NCBI GenBank assembly: GCA_963932145.1
Contig: OZ010582.1
Coordinates: forward strand, 16,231,183 to 16,295,182
DNA length: 64,000 nucleotides
Origin: Acanthosepion lycidas
Taxonomy: Eukaryota; Mollusca; Cephalopoda; Sepiida; Sepiidae
Direction: 5' to 3'
Part shown: in pieces, positions 20,385-31,485 of the stretch
Layout: every line of letters begins with the position of its first letter
How positions within the stretch are numbered: the first letter of the stretch is position 1
The notes under the pieces: generated by a model
Seen by the model: only the letters and a program-made list of their open reading frames with translations
Databases searched by the model: none
What the model was told of the DNA's origin: nothing
Translations under genes and position numbers: made by a program

Positions 20385-20933
20385 TGAGAAATCCGTGCGC
20401 ACTTTAAAAAAAATTATAACTGTATTTGTATTTGCGATAGAAAAAATCTGTAAAAAAATGTTATAATACAGTGTTTCAACAAGATGGAATTCCTTGTCAC
20501 TTTCCTCTGCGTGTTAGAGAGTTTCTAAATCAGGAATTTCCTAACAGATGGATCGGAAGGGGTGGACCATTTTATTGGCCTCCATGTTCGCCAGATTTGA
20601 CTCCATTAGATTTTTTTATGGGGAAATGTGAAAACAATTGTGTATGCAACCAAACTGAGTTCATTAGAAGATTTGAAAGCTAAAATAACTAATGTGATTT
20701 CAGGCATTACTGTAAATCAGTTGGCAAATGATTTCCGTGAACTCCAAAATCGTATTACACTTTGTGTTGCTAATGATGAAGGACATGTGGAAGCTTAAAT
20801 ACAATTTCAATAAAACCTTAAAAATATAGATTAACTTCTTTCTAATTCATCTTTACAAATTATTTCTATCGCAAATACAAAGAAAGTGAGAATTTTTTAA
20901 AGTGCACACGAACTTTATGGACACCCTGTATTA
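20385..20933 (+). mobile_element. Deleted Tc1/mariner-superfamily transposon
   Basis: Left repeat CCGTGCGCACTTTAAAAAA plus TTTGTATTTGCGATAG (about 20393-20440) is mirrored at the right (CTATCGCAAATACAAAG then TTTTTTAAAGTGCACACG, 20866-20911). The right end reads GGACACCCTGTA. The left repeat leads straight into the transposase C-terminal half, so the N-terminal half is deleted. The outermost bases at the left are not clear. Confidence 0.7.
20471..20800 (+). pseudogene. Transposase C-terminal half (DDE/D type)
   Basis: Frame 20471-20683 reads FQQDGIPCHFPLRVREFL, then WIGRGGPFYWPPCSPDLTPLDFFMG. FQQDG carries the second and SPDLTPLDFF the third catalytic acid of a mariner-superfamily transposase (family pattern QQDGAPPH..V..FL...ISR.GPIEWPPRSPDLTPLDFFLWG). 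A frameshift after KCENN moves the remaining tail (SLEDLKAKITNVISGITV, DGHVEA) into another frame, ending at a TAA near 20799. The DNA-binding region and first Asp are missing. Confidence 0.8.
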
Positions 20934-21051
20934 TGAGGAAATGCATCTCGAAGCGTCCCAAACATTACATAAAAATGTTCTCAAGTTAAATACTTCCGTG
21001 TACTGGACTGAATTATGCTAAAAAGAGAATTTACTGACAAAACAGACGCTC

Positions 21052-21054
<3 letters not shown>

Positions 21055-21085
<31 letters not shown>
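21055..21085. repeat. (TA)n microsatellite
   Basis: About 30 bp TA at the outer edge of the large inverted repeat. Confidence 0.9.
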
Positions 21086-21089
<4 letters not shown>

Positions 21090-22330
21090 TTTATTTAAAA
21101 ATATGATTCCAACTCGCTACATAAGAGGTCTCATGTTTCAAAACAAGAGGCGAAAACTTCAAAATAATATTTGAATTAACTTGAGTTAAAGTAGGCTCTG
21201 TTCCATCTTCAAGCGAAATTTTTTGGGGTATGACTTATTTCTGAAATTTACGAGTTTTAATAGTATGGTCAGAATTGAAATCAATAATTTCCATGGTAAC
21301 ATCAAGGGCGGATTGTTTAGAATCGGCAGGGGTGGGGTGTTAATAATTTGTATCAGTATAGAGTTACTTTCAAGGATGCCGGGTCAGGGTAAGGTGGGGG
21401 TGGCTAAATTTACGACGGAGGAAGTTTTCGCATAGTCTGGCTTGAGCATCTACGGAGATTTATTTATTTATTTTTATTTTATTCTTTTATTATATCTCTT
21501 TATGAAAGGGATTTGTGTATATGAAAAGGCCGTAACGTTTGTTATTTGACGACTTCATAAAGGGTTATCAATTTTTGTAGGGTATTAAAACTATGTATAT
21601 GGGCTATGGATTTTAAAATTTATTTTATTGTATGCGTGTTTTTAGCTAGTTATTCAGAGCGTAAGTTCGGTTGTGTCGGCAGAAAACCGTTAATTCTTGC
21701 CTGTTGTTTAATAGGTTTTTATTGTTTAGAAGCTTAATAATGTGTAGTTTCTCATGGAGGCACAAAGGACATGGGTCATCCCAAATTTTGCAAGTTCTAG
21801 TCCTGTTTAGAACTTGCAAAACTTGGGATGACACAAATCCCTTTCATAAAGCGAAAAAATAAAAATAAATAAATAAATCTCCGTAGACGCTCAAGCCAGA
21901 CTATGCGAAAACTTCCTCCGTTGTAAATTTAGCCACCCCCACCTTACCCTGACCCGGCATCCTTGAAAGTAACTCTATACTGATACAAATTATTAACACC
22001 CCACACCTGCCGATTCTAAACAATCCGCCCTTGATGTTACCATGGAAATTTTTGATTTCAATTCTGACCATACTATTAAAACTCGTAAATTTCAGAAATA
22101 AGTCATTCCCCAAAAAATTTCGCTTGAAGATGGAACAGAGCCTACTTTAACTCAAGTTAATTCAAATATTATTTTGAAGTTTTCGCCTCTTGTTTTGAAA
22201 CATGAGACCTCTTATGTAGCGAGTTGGAATCATATTTTTAAATAAATAATTATATTTATGCTCTACTTTCGTATCGAGCACTATTTTTTAAAAATAATTA
22301 CAAAAATACTAAGGAACTTTGGATTATTTA
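21086..22330. mobile_element. Large inverted repeat (family I), ~430-bp arms
   Basis: Left arm about 21086-21515 and right arm about 21825-22260 are near-identical inverted copies. Examples are ACTCGCTACATAAGAGGTCT against its complement near 22212, GGTAAGGTGGGGGTGGCTAA against TTAGCCACCCCCACCTTACC, and GAAAGGGATTTGTG against CACAAATCCCTTTC. The spacer (about 310 bp) includes a nested hairpin, CATCCCAAATTTTGCAAGTT against AACTTGCAAAACTTGGGATG. The same 70-codon frame appears in both arms (21223-21435 and 21901-22113) as a mirror copy. The outer flank holds GCTCTACTTTCGTATCGAGC. Confidence 0.85.
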
Positions 22331-22370
22331 CCAAACCAGTTTTTTTCCTATTTTCTACATACAATATTTT

Positions 22371-22373
<3 letters not shown>

Positions 22374-22437
<64 letters not shown>
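22374..22437. repeat. (TA)n microsatellite
   Basis: About 62 bp TA left of the family J pair. Confidence 0.95.
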
Positions 22438-22732
<295 letters not shown>

Positions 22733-22879
22733 TTTAAAGTGTGCTATATTTATGGGATAAAGTGCTCAATATCAAAGATAGAACGTATATAAATATAAAA
22801 GTGAACATTGAAGTCAACACTCAGAGGCGACAGGCTAGACGCAATCGTCACCTCTGAGTGTTGACTTCAATGTTCAATT

Positions 22880-22919
<40 letters not shown>
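22733..22919. mobile_element. PLE-D inverted pair, short loop, with (TA)n at the right
   Basis: GTGCTATATTTATGGGATAA, AGTGCTCAATATCAAAGATA and GTGAACATTGAAGTCAACAC are followed by the mirrored arm CTCTGAGTGTTGACTTCAAT. The central hammerhead-like part is largely deleted. (TA)n fills 22884-22919. Confidence 0.65.
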
Positions 22920-22922
<3 letters not shown>

Positions 22923-22924
22923 GT

Positions 22925-23215
22925 ATATTTAAGCAGCATTTTTTTCATTAATGGATGTTTCATTAAATAATATAGACAAGTTTTGGCTATTTATTTTAAG
23001 TAAATTCCTTTCATATTGTCGAATAACCTTTTTAGCATGATCACTAAAATACGAAAGAAAATCACCATGTTGATCCATGTTTTTATTGTTAATCTTTCGG
23101 CTTAGATAAGCCATCATCAGTTACAATAATTAAACAATAAATTAAATAACGAAGATGATAATTACTTAAAATAAATAGACAAAACTTGTCCATATTATTT
23201 AATCATACATGCATA
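22925..23215. mobile_element. PLE-K inverted pair with hammerhead-like core
   Basis: TTAAATAATATAGACAAGTT plus TTGGCTATTTATTTTAAGTA at 22970-23010 mirrors TACTTAAAATAAATAGACAA plus AACTTGTCCATATTATTTAA at 23163-23203. The minus frame over it (MDQHGDFLSYFSDHAKKV) has no clear family. Confidence 0.6.
23082..23129 (-). ncRNA. Hammerhead-like motif, family K
   Basis: Minus strand: CUGAUGA, a strong stem II GGCUU/AAGCC with loop AUCU, GAAA, then GAUUAACAAUAA. UUAUUGU before the core pairs with ACAAUAA after it, but the bases next to the core do not pair cleanly. Stem III is at most one pair. Confidence 0.45.
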
Positions 23216-23395
23216 TGTATATATATGTATGTGTGTGTGCGCGCACGCGCGTGTCTTTGTCTGTTTGTGCGTATCTCTGAATATAATAAATCCCAATTAA
23301 AATATGTAATAAATAAGTTTAATATAAATACTTTAAAAATACGTTATAAATATTTTGCTAACTGTTTCGCGCAACCAAGCTTTCAACAACGTAAT

Positions 23396-23401
<6 letters not shown>

Positions 23402-23486
<85 letters not shown>

Positions 23487-23500
23487 ATATATATATATAT
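23402..23500. repeat. (TA)n microsatellite
   Basis: About 98 bp of TA with one GTATG interruption. Confidence 0.95.
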
Positions 23501-23789
23501 TATTTCAAACGATATTATAGTGGAAACTTCAAATTTGAAAGAAGTACCTCATTTAAGTTTGACACAACCCCAAATATTGATGTACATTTTAATTAACATG
23601 ATCACTAAACTAGCGTGAGAAGTTTCACACATTCCAAAACTATTATAATATATTATTATGGAGAAAGGACAATAAAAGTGTAGGAGTCAAGAATACAGAC
23701 GATAAAGATTTAATTTTTTGAAGCTTAAAGTTAACTAGATAGGAACAGGAACATAAGCGCGAAGTGTAGAAGAAACTGTTGGCATATTT

Positions 23790-24000
23790 TAATTACGGTT
23801 AAATCTAGCTACTTCAACATTAAAACGATGAGACCTACCTGCCAATCTAGTACTGCGCTTAAATTCCTAAAGTCTAAGTATCAAAGTGGAAAACTCATCA
23901 GAACAATTACTATGGAAATATTTATAGAAAAGGCTCAGGGAAGGGTGTTCAACAGTGACTGGATCCTAAATCCCATTTTTTATTTACAGATATTGTTTAA
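23790..24000 (-). pseudogene. LINE-Y fragment
   Basis: Minus strand carries a decayed FYKYFHSNCSDELSTLIP..REFKRSTRLAGRSH-like stretch, the block that lies just before the C-terminus in the copies at 38500 and 60690. Heavily decayed. Confidence 0.55.
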
Positions 24001-24039
24001 ACTTTGTCAGACAAGATGTTTTAATCATTGCTTGTGATT

Positions 24040-25490
24040 GGTTGGAACTAATCTTCTCCAACTCTTTGTAGTTTTTTTTTTTTTATCTTTTTCGTACCAT
24101 TTCAAACGATCTTTTTCTGTTGTCTGCTGTGTTCCAAAACATAAATTTTTCTTTACAGTAGTACATTGGTGGATACATGTGGCCGTGTGTCCATGCTCGT
24201 GTGTATATACCTGTCTGTATATGTGTGTTCTGTCTGTATGCTAGTTCATGGGAATGCATAGTCAGATGTATAAGATCCTTCGTTTGTGTACGTCTCTGTA
24301 AGCCCGGTCTACTAATTTGTTACTATAAAGTTCCAAGCCAAAAAAAAAAAAAGGAAACACTTCAAATTCTTATAATTATTCGCTTGTGATTTATGTCGTC
24401 TCCTTACCTGCCTGGAAATTGTCCTAAGTACACATTCCATAGCCAGCAACAATCGCGAAAATGATAAGCATAAATAAAATAAAATTAAAAATTATAAAAA
24501 ATAAAGAACATGGAAAATCTTGAAATAATCAGAAACGGTAGGAAAAAATAAAACGCAGTTGAAGAAATAAATGACTTCGACGATGAAAGTTCAGATCCAT
24601 CTTTTAGACAAATTCATTTCCCGCCTATACTTTCTTGGTCTTTTCTTCTCACCTATTGACGTCCCTAACGTTCGTGCCATCACTTCACTGCCATCTTTAC
24701 CTTGAGAATACGAATAAGCCAATGGCATGTACTGAGAAGACACACGATTGGAAAAAGAAAACAGAAAATAAAAGCAATAAGTACGCACATCGTTTCGTAT
24801 GAATCATGAATGTCTGTAAAGAATATCTCAACGAAATGAATAACAAATGAGAAAGACATGCGCTAGATAATCACCATTCACTTTGCCAAATTCTGCTTTT
24901 TTTCCTCTTTACAGACATGAAGTAAATAGTCAAAGATACTCATTTTCCCAAAAATATGTGAATAACATGTACTATAGTCTTCGTGCATAAGTTCACAAAA
25001 CTCTCATTTGAACAACGTAAGTGAAATTCTAGACTTTAACACATTTTTTTATTGGTTCTGCGTGTATATTACTTACGAATTGTTTGCAGATTCGTATGAA
25101 TTTCATTTTGGCAGAAAACTTAGCAGAATATACATAAATATTCGATACTTTTTATTTCAGAGGAAATTGTAGCGAAAGTTCGTTCATGGATTGCTAAGGC
25201 AGATAAAGTGGGTGCAAGAGTCAATTTTTTGAAATGATTCATAAATCTTCCAAAAGGGCACAAGAACAAAAAAAATGCGAAAACTCGTAAAAAGCTGAAT
25301 TTGAGGAATTTTTTAAAGGACGATGCGGTACAACCAACAGGTAAAATCACAGAAACAATAGAAATTAATTCTTAAACCCATTTGACTAAAATTCTAAAAG
25401 AAAATACATTTAACGCGGAGGAGAGGACGATGTGCGATTTTGCGTCCTGGCAAAATTGGTTCTCACAAGACCGCTTTTAGTCTTCATAAA
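24040..25490. other. No gene seen
   Basis: GT-rich patch at 24177-24240, otherwise AT-rich unique DNA. Short frames of 65-76 codons on both strands show no motif. Confidence 0.45.
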
Positions 25491-25499
25491 GAAAATAGG

Positions 25500-25775
25500 A
25501 GTCACGGTGGGGTAATCGATAGAGGATCGAATTGAGGAATCGGAGAGCCGAGATCGAATTCCAGTCGAATTCATTACATTCACTTATGTGCTAATACTTT
25601 TGGGAGAGGTATGGATCCTCTTCAGGACAGAGTGACTTCTATAGACTTGGGTGGTAACCCGTCTAGAAGGAAAAAATCTGAATTCAAAACCGGCCTGGAG
25701 AGGGATGGGCTCAGTCAGGTCATCTTTCCAAAGAAATACAAGTTCTACTGCTGCTACAGTATATATGGTACCCCT
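25500..25775 (+). mobile_element. SINE-B copy, plus strand
   Basis: GGAGTCACGGTGGGGTAATC (tRNA-like start), GAGATCGAATTCCAGTCGAA (B-box-like), TTCACTTATGTGCTAATACT, GGAGAGGTATGGATCC, CTATAGACTTGGGTGGTAAC, TTCAAAACCGGCCTGG. This is the order expected from the full minus-strand copy at 36795-37203. Confidence 0.7.
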
Positions 25776-25895
25776 ACTATAAAAAAAATAAAATAAACAG
25801 TAACACTAGGAAAACAGAATTAAAAAATATAATGTCTTTCTATTATATTCAAGGAAACATGTATAAAAGAATGATTTATACCGAAATTGACAACA

Positions 25896-25921
25896 CAGAC
25901 ACACACACACACACACACACA

Positions 25922-25997
<76 letters not shown>

Positions 25998-26000
25998 ATA
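25896..26000. repeat. (CA)n(TA)n microsatellite
   Basis: About 28 bp CA then about 77 bp TA with one TT interruption. Confidence 0.95.
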
Positions 26001-26187
26001 TGGTGATACTCGTTTGGAAAATCCTCGGATAGATCAAGTTGCAGTAGAACAAATCGGTAGCCGAGGAAAAATGTGTAATAAAAAAAAGAAAGGACCAAGA
26101 ACATTAAAACAAGGCGAAAACAATTGTCAAATGTTAAAGTTCCAAGTCCAAAGAAAAAAAAACAGAACGAGTAAAAAGACAACTATA

Positions 26188-26346
26188 TAAAGTGCTCAAT
26201 ACTAAGTAGAGCAAAACCTAAGATAATCCGAAGGAGCCAGGCAAACCGACCTAGGTTTCACCTCAATGGATCCTCAAGCAGTACCCTGAAGATCCGTTTA
26301 GGTGAAATCTAGGTAGGTTTGCCTGGCTCCTTAGGATTATCTTACA
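26188..26346. mobile_element. Family F inverted pair
   Basis: Begins with the shared hairpin GTGCTCAATACTAAGTAGAG. Arms GATAATCCGAAGGAGCCAGG plus CAAACCGACCTAGGTTTCAC mirror GTGAAATCTAGGTAGGTTTG plus CCTGGCTCCTTAGGATTATC. The right edge is a (TA)n(GT)n tract. Confidence 0.7.
26283..26318 (+). ncRNA. Hammerhead-like motif, family F
   Basis: Stem I ACC/GGU (26283-26285 with 26316-26318), core CUGAAGA (26286-26292), small stem II with CC/GG pairs, GAAA (26304-26307), stem III AUCU/AGGU (a loopless self-complement), cleavage triplet GUA. On the opposite strand the mirrored copy has stem III ACCUAGGU, a perfect palindrome. Confidence 0.5.
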
Positions 26347-26349
26347 TAT

Positions 26350-26351
26350 AT

Positions 26352-26417
<66 letters not shown>
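26350..26417. repeat. (TA)n(GT)n microsatellite
   Basis: Short TA run then about 48 bp GT. Confidence 0.95.
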
Positions 26418-26569
26418 GATATATGCGTGTAGGGGGTATTATAGGGATTTATTGAGTGATTCGTTTCATACGGGTTATCAATATAATATTAAGGCTAGGG
26501 AATATTTTTAGCTTCTGAAGAATTTAATTAAAGTATTAATGCTTTAATGATGCAAGTCTTACTAATTAA

Positions 26570-26695
26570 CTCATAGCTGGGGGTAAAAGTGGTGGATTCA
26601 TGCCTTTCTCAGGAGTATTTGCGCGTAAGTGACTATAACGAACACAATGGGAATTGGAACTCCGCTAACCGACTAACAATTTTAACCTATTATTC
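26570..26695 (-). mobile_element. SINE-B fragment
   Basis: CATAGCTGGGGGTAAAAG, CAGGAGTATTTGCGCGTAAG and TGGGAATTGGAACTCCGCTA match 37078-37170 of the full copy. Confidence 0.6.
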
Positions 26696-26699
26696 ATTA

Positions 26700-27371
26700 C
26701 ATCACCTGCATATCCAAGCTTACAACAACTTGTTCTCCCAAGCAATCACACATCTAGGTACTGACCAATTAATTAAGCTGAAAGAATGGCAGCTGTAGAA
26801 ATTGTCTTTATGATCTTTAACAGTCAAAAAGTCTTACTTTTCGCATAGCATCTGGACTTTTTCGCTGATAAACATTTTGGTGGTGACGTCTCTAGCCTCT
26901 TTGTTAATCTCTTCTACATAAGAAGTGGGTACCTTTTATAGAATTTGGTAACTTAATTTGTACAAAGGTATAAAAAGAAAATACTGAACGCTGTATGTGA
27001 CTCTTGCTTTTGTATTCACTTAGCAGTTTAACTTTTGTGTCGAATTTTCCTTTCTTTCATATAGAGTGTAAAACTTGTTTCTGTTAAGTCAAGTGTAAGC
27101 AACTTTGAAAGTGGAAAAGGCAGTGCGAGTGGCGGAAAACTAACAAAGCAAACAAGAAGATAGTTAACAAGTTTAGTAAAAGACAACGAGGCAAGAAAAT
27201 AAACTCAGTGTCACAACGTCAGTCTACAGATCGATGGCAATCACTGCTGAAATGTTATCAGCCACACCAATACGAAATTAATCATTTCACTATATTTTGT
27301 GTAGTGTATGGAGAACTTTCTACCACCTCCTCGCGCAGACATATAACTATTTACGATAGAATATACGTGAA

Positions 27372-27375
<4 letters not shown>
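26700..27375. other. No gene seen
   Basis: Unique sequence. No frame above 80 codons outside the following TA tract. Confidence 0.45.
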
Positions 27376-27442
<67 letters not shown>

Positions 27443-27739
27443 TGCATTAAAGCAGCAAATTCTCTTTTAGGCATGTCTGATTGAATAAATTACAAACATT
27501 ACATCTGCTTATTTTTATCATAATCATTTCATATTCACGAAGAGTTTTCCGTATATTAGAAGGAAATTAGGCAAGAAATGCACTGTAACAGGGAAAAGCA
27601 CTTTTATTTCTCAATTACATTCCATGTTTTTCTGATCATGATTCCAGAAAGAGATGGAAGAACATGGCAAGTAATAGTGACAGTGCATTTCTTACCTCAT
27701 TTCATTGTAATATACGGAAACACACACACAGACACACAC

Positions 27740-27790
<51 letters not shown>

Positions 27791-27815
27791 TAGATAGATA
27801 GATATAGATATAAAT
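27376..27815. repeat. Two (TA)n tracts with unique DNA between
   Basis: TA at 27376-27437. A (CA)(TA)(GATA) tract runs at about 27720-27815. The 280 bp between them has no feature. Confidence 0.9.
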
Positions 27816-27819
27816 ATAT

Positions 27820-29270
27820 ATATAATAAAAGTAATTGGGGGATAGAAGTTATATCCGGGTCTCAATACATGTGTGCGCGAGTAGTTACATTTATGTGTGG
27901 ATGCAGAAACATACATGCAGATTTTTTGTGTCTGATTTTGTGGAAATAAGAGTATAAGGTATGCATTACAGATTGACCTGATAGAATAGCCATTTTTTTT
28001 TAGAGAGTGCAAGAATAAAATAGATTTAGGTTGGGTACGCCTGTAGGTTTAGTTACAGATTTAGTATCGTTATGAGATTAGTATTTGATATGTAAAACAT
28101 GGGCTTAAACAATGCAATAAAGATACCAGCTCACCTCGTTATGGATTCCGGAAGTAGTAAATCTAAACCGGATGAAGTAAAAAGATACCACTATATAGTA
28201 GAGGAGCAGGAAAAGCCTAGTTTTCATTGGCTGACGCTGACTAACATATGTCAGTAAGAACGGTCGAAGTCCGGTTTTGCTAGTTTCTTATGATTACTGT
28301 TTTTTGTAATGTCACGGTGCGGAGCACGATGCTTTCAAGGAGGCGGTATGGCTCGTCTAGAATCAGGTCGGGGTTGCTGTTGGAGCCGATATGATGCGAA
28401 ACCCGAAATCGGCGATGATGACATTGTATCACTGAAGACCACCCTTGATGCATCTAAAATGTATGATTTTAACTATATATTTATTTTCCTCTCCGGCAGC
28501 TCAGCTTTGATTTTCATGCACAACGCAATATTCAGGTGTTGTGTTAAGAGAGATGTTTGCATAATTCAAATTTTGGTATATACCTGACTATCCTAACAGT
28601 GTAGCAGTTCATATTATTTACGCGGATTGTTTTTTTTGTTTTGTTGTTTTTGTTTTTTTGTTTGTTTTTTTTTTATTATATATTAAAAATAAGCATAAAT
28701 AAATAAACATAACTAAATTAAAAAAATCAATAAAGCGGAAAGGACACAGACGATAGTGTTATTATAACACGGCCGGCCCTGCTCGATCCTGCTCTGGCCC
28801 ACGTTGTGTTCTTTGAGCAGACAGCAGTGAACGTCGAATTTTCACCCGTATTTAAGCGCTGAATCGAGTTATGGCAGAACCGTGCTACGAAAGGTCAAAT
28901 AACGCTTCACTAGTGAAAAACATAACGAATAACAAAGATGGTCGCTGTCTTAATGTTCAGTTGGTTTATATAGTCGTTAATACAACATAATTAACCCTTC
29001 CAGTTCCTATACGGGGATTTTTATATGAGCCCTTTTAATCCTAAATCCATACTAACAGTGTCAAAATAGTGTTACATAATAAAAGAGAATAGGATTTTTT
29101 CATACAAACTCATAATAATTCATGGAATCTTTCCACTATAAGAATCGAATGTCTCCGAAGGGAGATCAATTGGCAACATTTCAACACCTCTATCGAATTT
29201 TAAATGATTTCAGCAAAATCATTGTCTGAAGAATTTCAGTTATTTATCGGACAACTTCTCAAATTACTTC
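27820..29270. other. No recognised gene; GC-richer patches at 28255-28500 and 28765-28900
   Basis: The first patch holds a 92-codon frame (28309-28587, MSRCGARCFQGGGMARLESG at its start) I cannot place in any family. It ends in AT-rich chance coding. The second patch contains CACGGCCGGCCC and CACGTTGTGTTC. Both stand out against the AT-rich background and may be old repeats or regulatory DNA. No function is assigned. Confidence 0.35.
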
Positions 29271-29570
29271 ACCTCATCGTATATTTTTTATTATTATTAT
29301 TATTGGCTGTGCTTGTTGGAACTTTCTTTTTTTGGATTTCCTGGGAAATGCCGCAAAAAAGCTTTTTTTTTTAATTTGTTCTCGAGTTTTTTTTCTTTTT
29401 CTTTATCAGAATCAAAGCTCCAACCACAAAAAGAACAGTTTTAGTTTCTTATCGCTACCCTTTTTTTATTTTAATCACATGATCTTTGTATTTGCTTAGT
29501 TGTTCAAAATTATTTACAGAGATAAAAAGCAGCGGAGAGATTCTTAATAAAGCAGTTCACCAAAAATATA

Positions 29571-29905
29571 CGCTAAGACACTATCGTTTCGATTGTCGAT
29601 TTGTTGTCTTACGGCCATTGTCTGCGACGGACGTTACTCCAAGGAAGCGTATGAAAATTGTAACGCTGCACGAACACACTGGCTAGCCTTACCAGTGAAC
29701 ATATTAAAGTATTATAGACTGGCCCGGAAACTCTGCTGATTTAAATCCAATGGAGAATCTTGTGGTCAATCTGCAAGGAATGAATTCGTGGAATGAACCT
29801 ACGAAGAACTAACATGTGCACTGGGTTATGTTTCATCGAATAAATGTAAGTAATAACGGGATTATTCGTTTTGTTTCAATGAATTTGAACAAGGGTTTAT
29901 AAAGT
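29571..29905 (+). pseudogene. Tc1/mariner-like transposase, 3' remnant, copy 3
   Basis: Best preserved copy of the family at 490-1375. The sequence AACGCTGCACGAACACACTG encodes a DNA.AHT-type motif in one frame. CTGGCCCGGAAACTCTGCTG plus ATTTAAATCCAATGGAG encodes WPGNSADLNPME in another. TTGTGGTCAATCTGCAAGGA and ATGTTTCATCGAATAAATG follow as in the tandem copies. Frameshifts separate the motifs. Confidence 0.7.
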
Positions 29906-29967
29906 GGTAATTGATAGGGATCGAAATACAGCAATTACATCTTCAATCGAAGAGATAAAGATACAGA

Positions 29968-30904
29968 AAGAATCAGACATTATCTGTCTATATTTCTGAG
30001 ATGAGCTATTATCTACATCATTTACATTATTCGAACTGTTGTCCTCATCATTGTCGCCATATTTATTACAACGTTTCGGCCGTTGTTCGCTTCAAGTGGT
30101 TGGAATGTCGAATTGAACTCTATTTCGCTCGCTGGGGTAGACTATTCTATTTCCACGTCCCATTTCCACGTCCCATTTCCAGTGGATGTCAGTGATCTCG
30201 GGTTAATTGAAAATTCTCCACTGTCTTAATCAGGGATTGAACTCACACTGTTTGTGTCCTACCACTGAATCTAATTAACGCCTTTATCCACTGTATCATA
30301 TCTCCTTGCGGACATCTGTGTATTAATTTCTGTGTATTATAAACCTAATGTATTCAGCATCATATTTTACCAGTGCTTATATTGCAATTTTTGCTATTAT
30401 CATTGCATATTTTTTACCAGAGCTTATATTGCAATTTTTGTTGTTGTTATTATTATTACTGGTTACCAAATTGTATTCATTTCTATGCTTGGTTGGCTCA
30501 GGAGATTTTTGTGGCCTAACATATGTTCTGATTCCTTAAGTTTACGAATTTTACAATGATGTTCTATGATCCAAACTTCATCCCACAGAGGGTGGTGATT
30601 TCCCTTGTCTTTACATATGTGATCAGCCACGCCCTGTTTTTCCGCTTTCCTTCGTGTTACATCTTTCTGGTGTTCTTGAAGCCTTACCTTAAGAGGGCGG
30701 CCTGTCTCCCTCATTTATATTTCTTTCTGCAACTGCACAGAACAGCGTACACACAGTCATTAGTCATGTACTTCTCTATGGAGAACATTACATTCCAACC
30801 AGCTGAAGAAGGCCGGAGCGTACAACGACCGAAACGTTGTGATAAACATGGTGACAAAGATCAGGATAATAGTCTGAATAAGATAAATAGAGAAGAATCA
30901 GACA
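29968..30904 (-). mobile_element. PLE-C insertion with 12-bp target duplication
   Basis: AAGAATCAGACA occurs at 29968-29979 and 30893-30904, exactly outside the element. On the minus strand the element has a GIY-YIG endonuclease fragment (30460-30780: ETGRPLKVRLQEHQKDVTR, VADHICKDKGNHHPLWDEV, KIRKLKESEHMLGHKNLLS, PSIEMNTIW) and then the 3' untranslated region with the tRNA-like module and terminal CTGTCTATATTTCTGAGAT. A short plus-strand copy of the 3' end (30790-30892: AGCTGAAGAAGGCCGGAGCG, CGACCGAAACGTTGTGAT) caps it head-to-head. This arrangement is typical of 5'-truncated PLE insertions. Degraded. Confidence 0.85.
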
Positions 30905-30909
30905 GTCAA

Positions 30910-31429
30910 TACAATTTATAAGTTCGTTGTTTGTAGATGTTGAACATAACCAAAATTATAAGCCGTCTATCGTTTTTATTGCTATATTATCGTTACAGTT
31001 TTAAAATATTCCATATTGAATTCGTAGCCATTTTATGAGAAAAGGATATATGGTGTATGGCAGTTGGCGGGAATTTATCGTAGATGATTGCGAAATTATT
31101 TAACTTTGAATAGATTTGATCTTCATAAATTATTCTCTTTTAAGCAAAACTTCTTTCATTCAACCGAAGTTATGAGCAAACCAATTCTGAAGAACGACAA
31201 TTTATTAGGGTGCAGTATTTTAATGTTCATATATTTTTATATTTAAATTACTCGATATCCCATCAATGGTACTTCCTTGGAACTTTTTTGGATACCAATA
31301 TTCTAAATTCCTGCTTCAGGTTTTAATGTTTTGCGTCAATTCAATTTCTGTTGCTTTTTTATGCTGTTCTGACATTTTAAATTACTTTCCGGAACGAAAT
31401 ACGTCACTAATAAGTTTTTATATCTGTCA

Positions 31430-31430
<1 letters not shown>
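30910..31430. other. No gene seen
   Basis: AT-rich unique sequence. Confidence 0.45.

Positions 31431-31433
<3 letters not shown>

Positions 31434-31480
<47 letters not shown>
31434..31480. repeat. (TA)n microsatellite
   Basis: About 46 bp TA at the tail of a minus-strand SINE-T. Confidence 0.95.

Positions 31481-31485
<5 letters not shown>

Noticed and set aside
21223-21435. 70-codon frame conserved in both arms of the large inverted repeat
   Set aside because: Conservation follows from the arm duplication itself. No motif and no longer homologue.
28309-28587. 92-codon frame starting in a GC-rich patch
   Set aside because: The first part is GC-rich but matches no family, and the second half is clearly AT-rich chance coding. 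Kept only as a compositional note.
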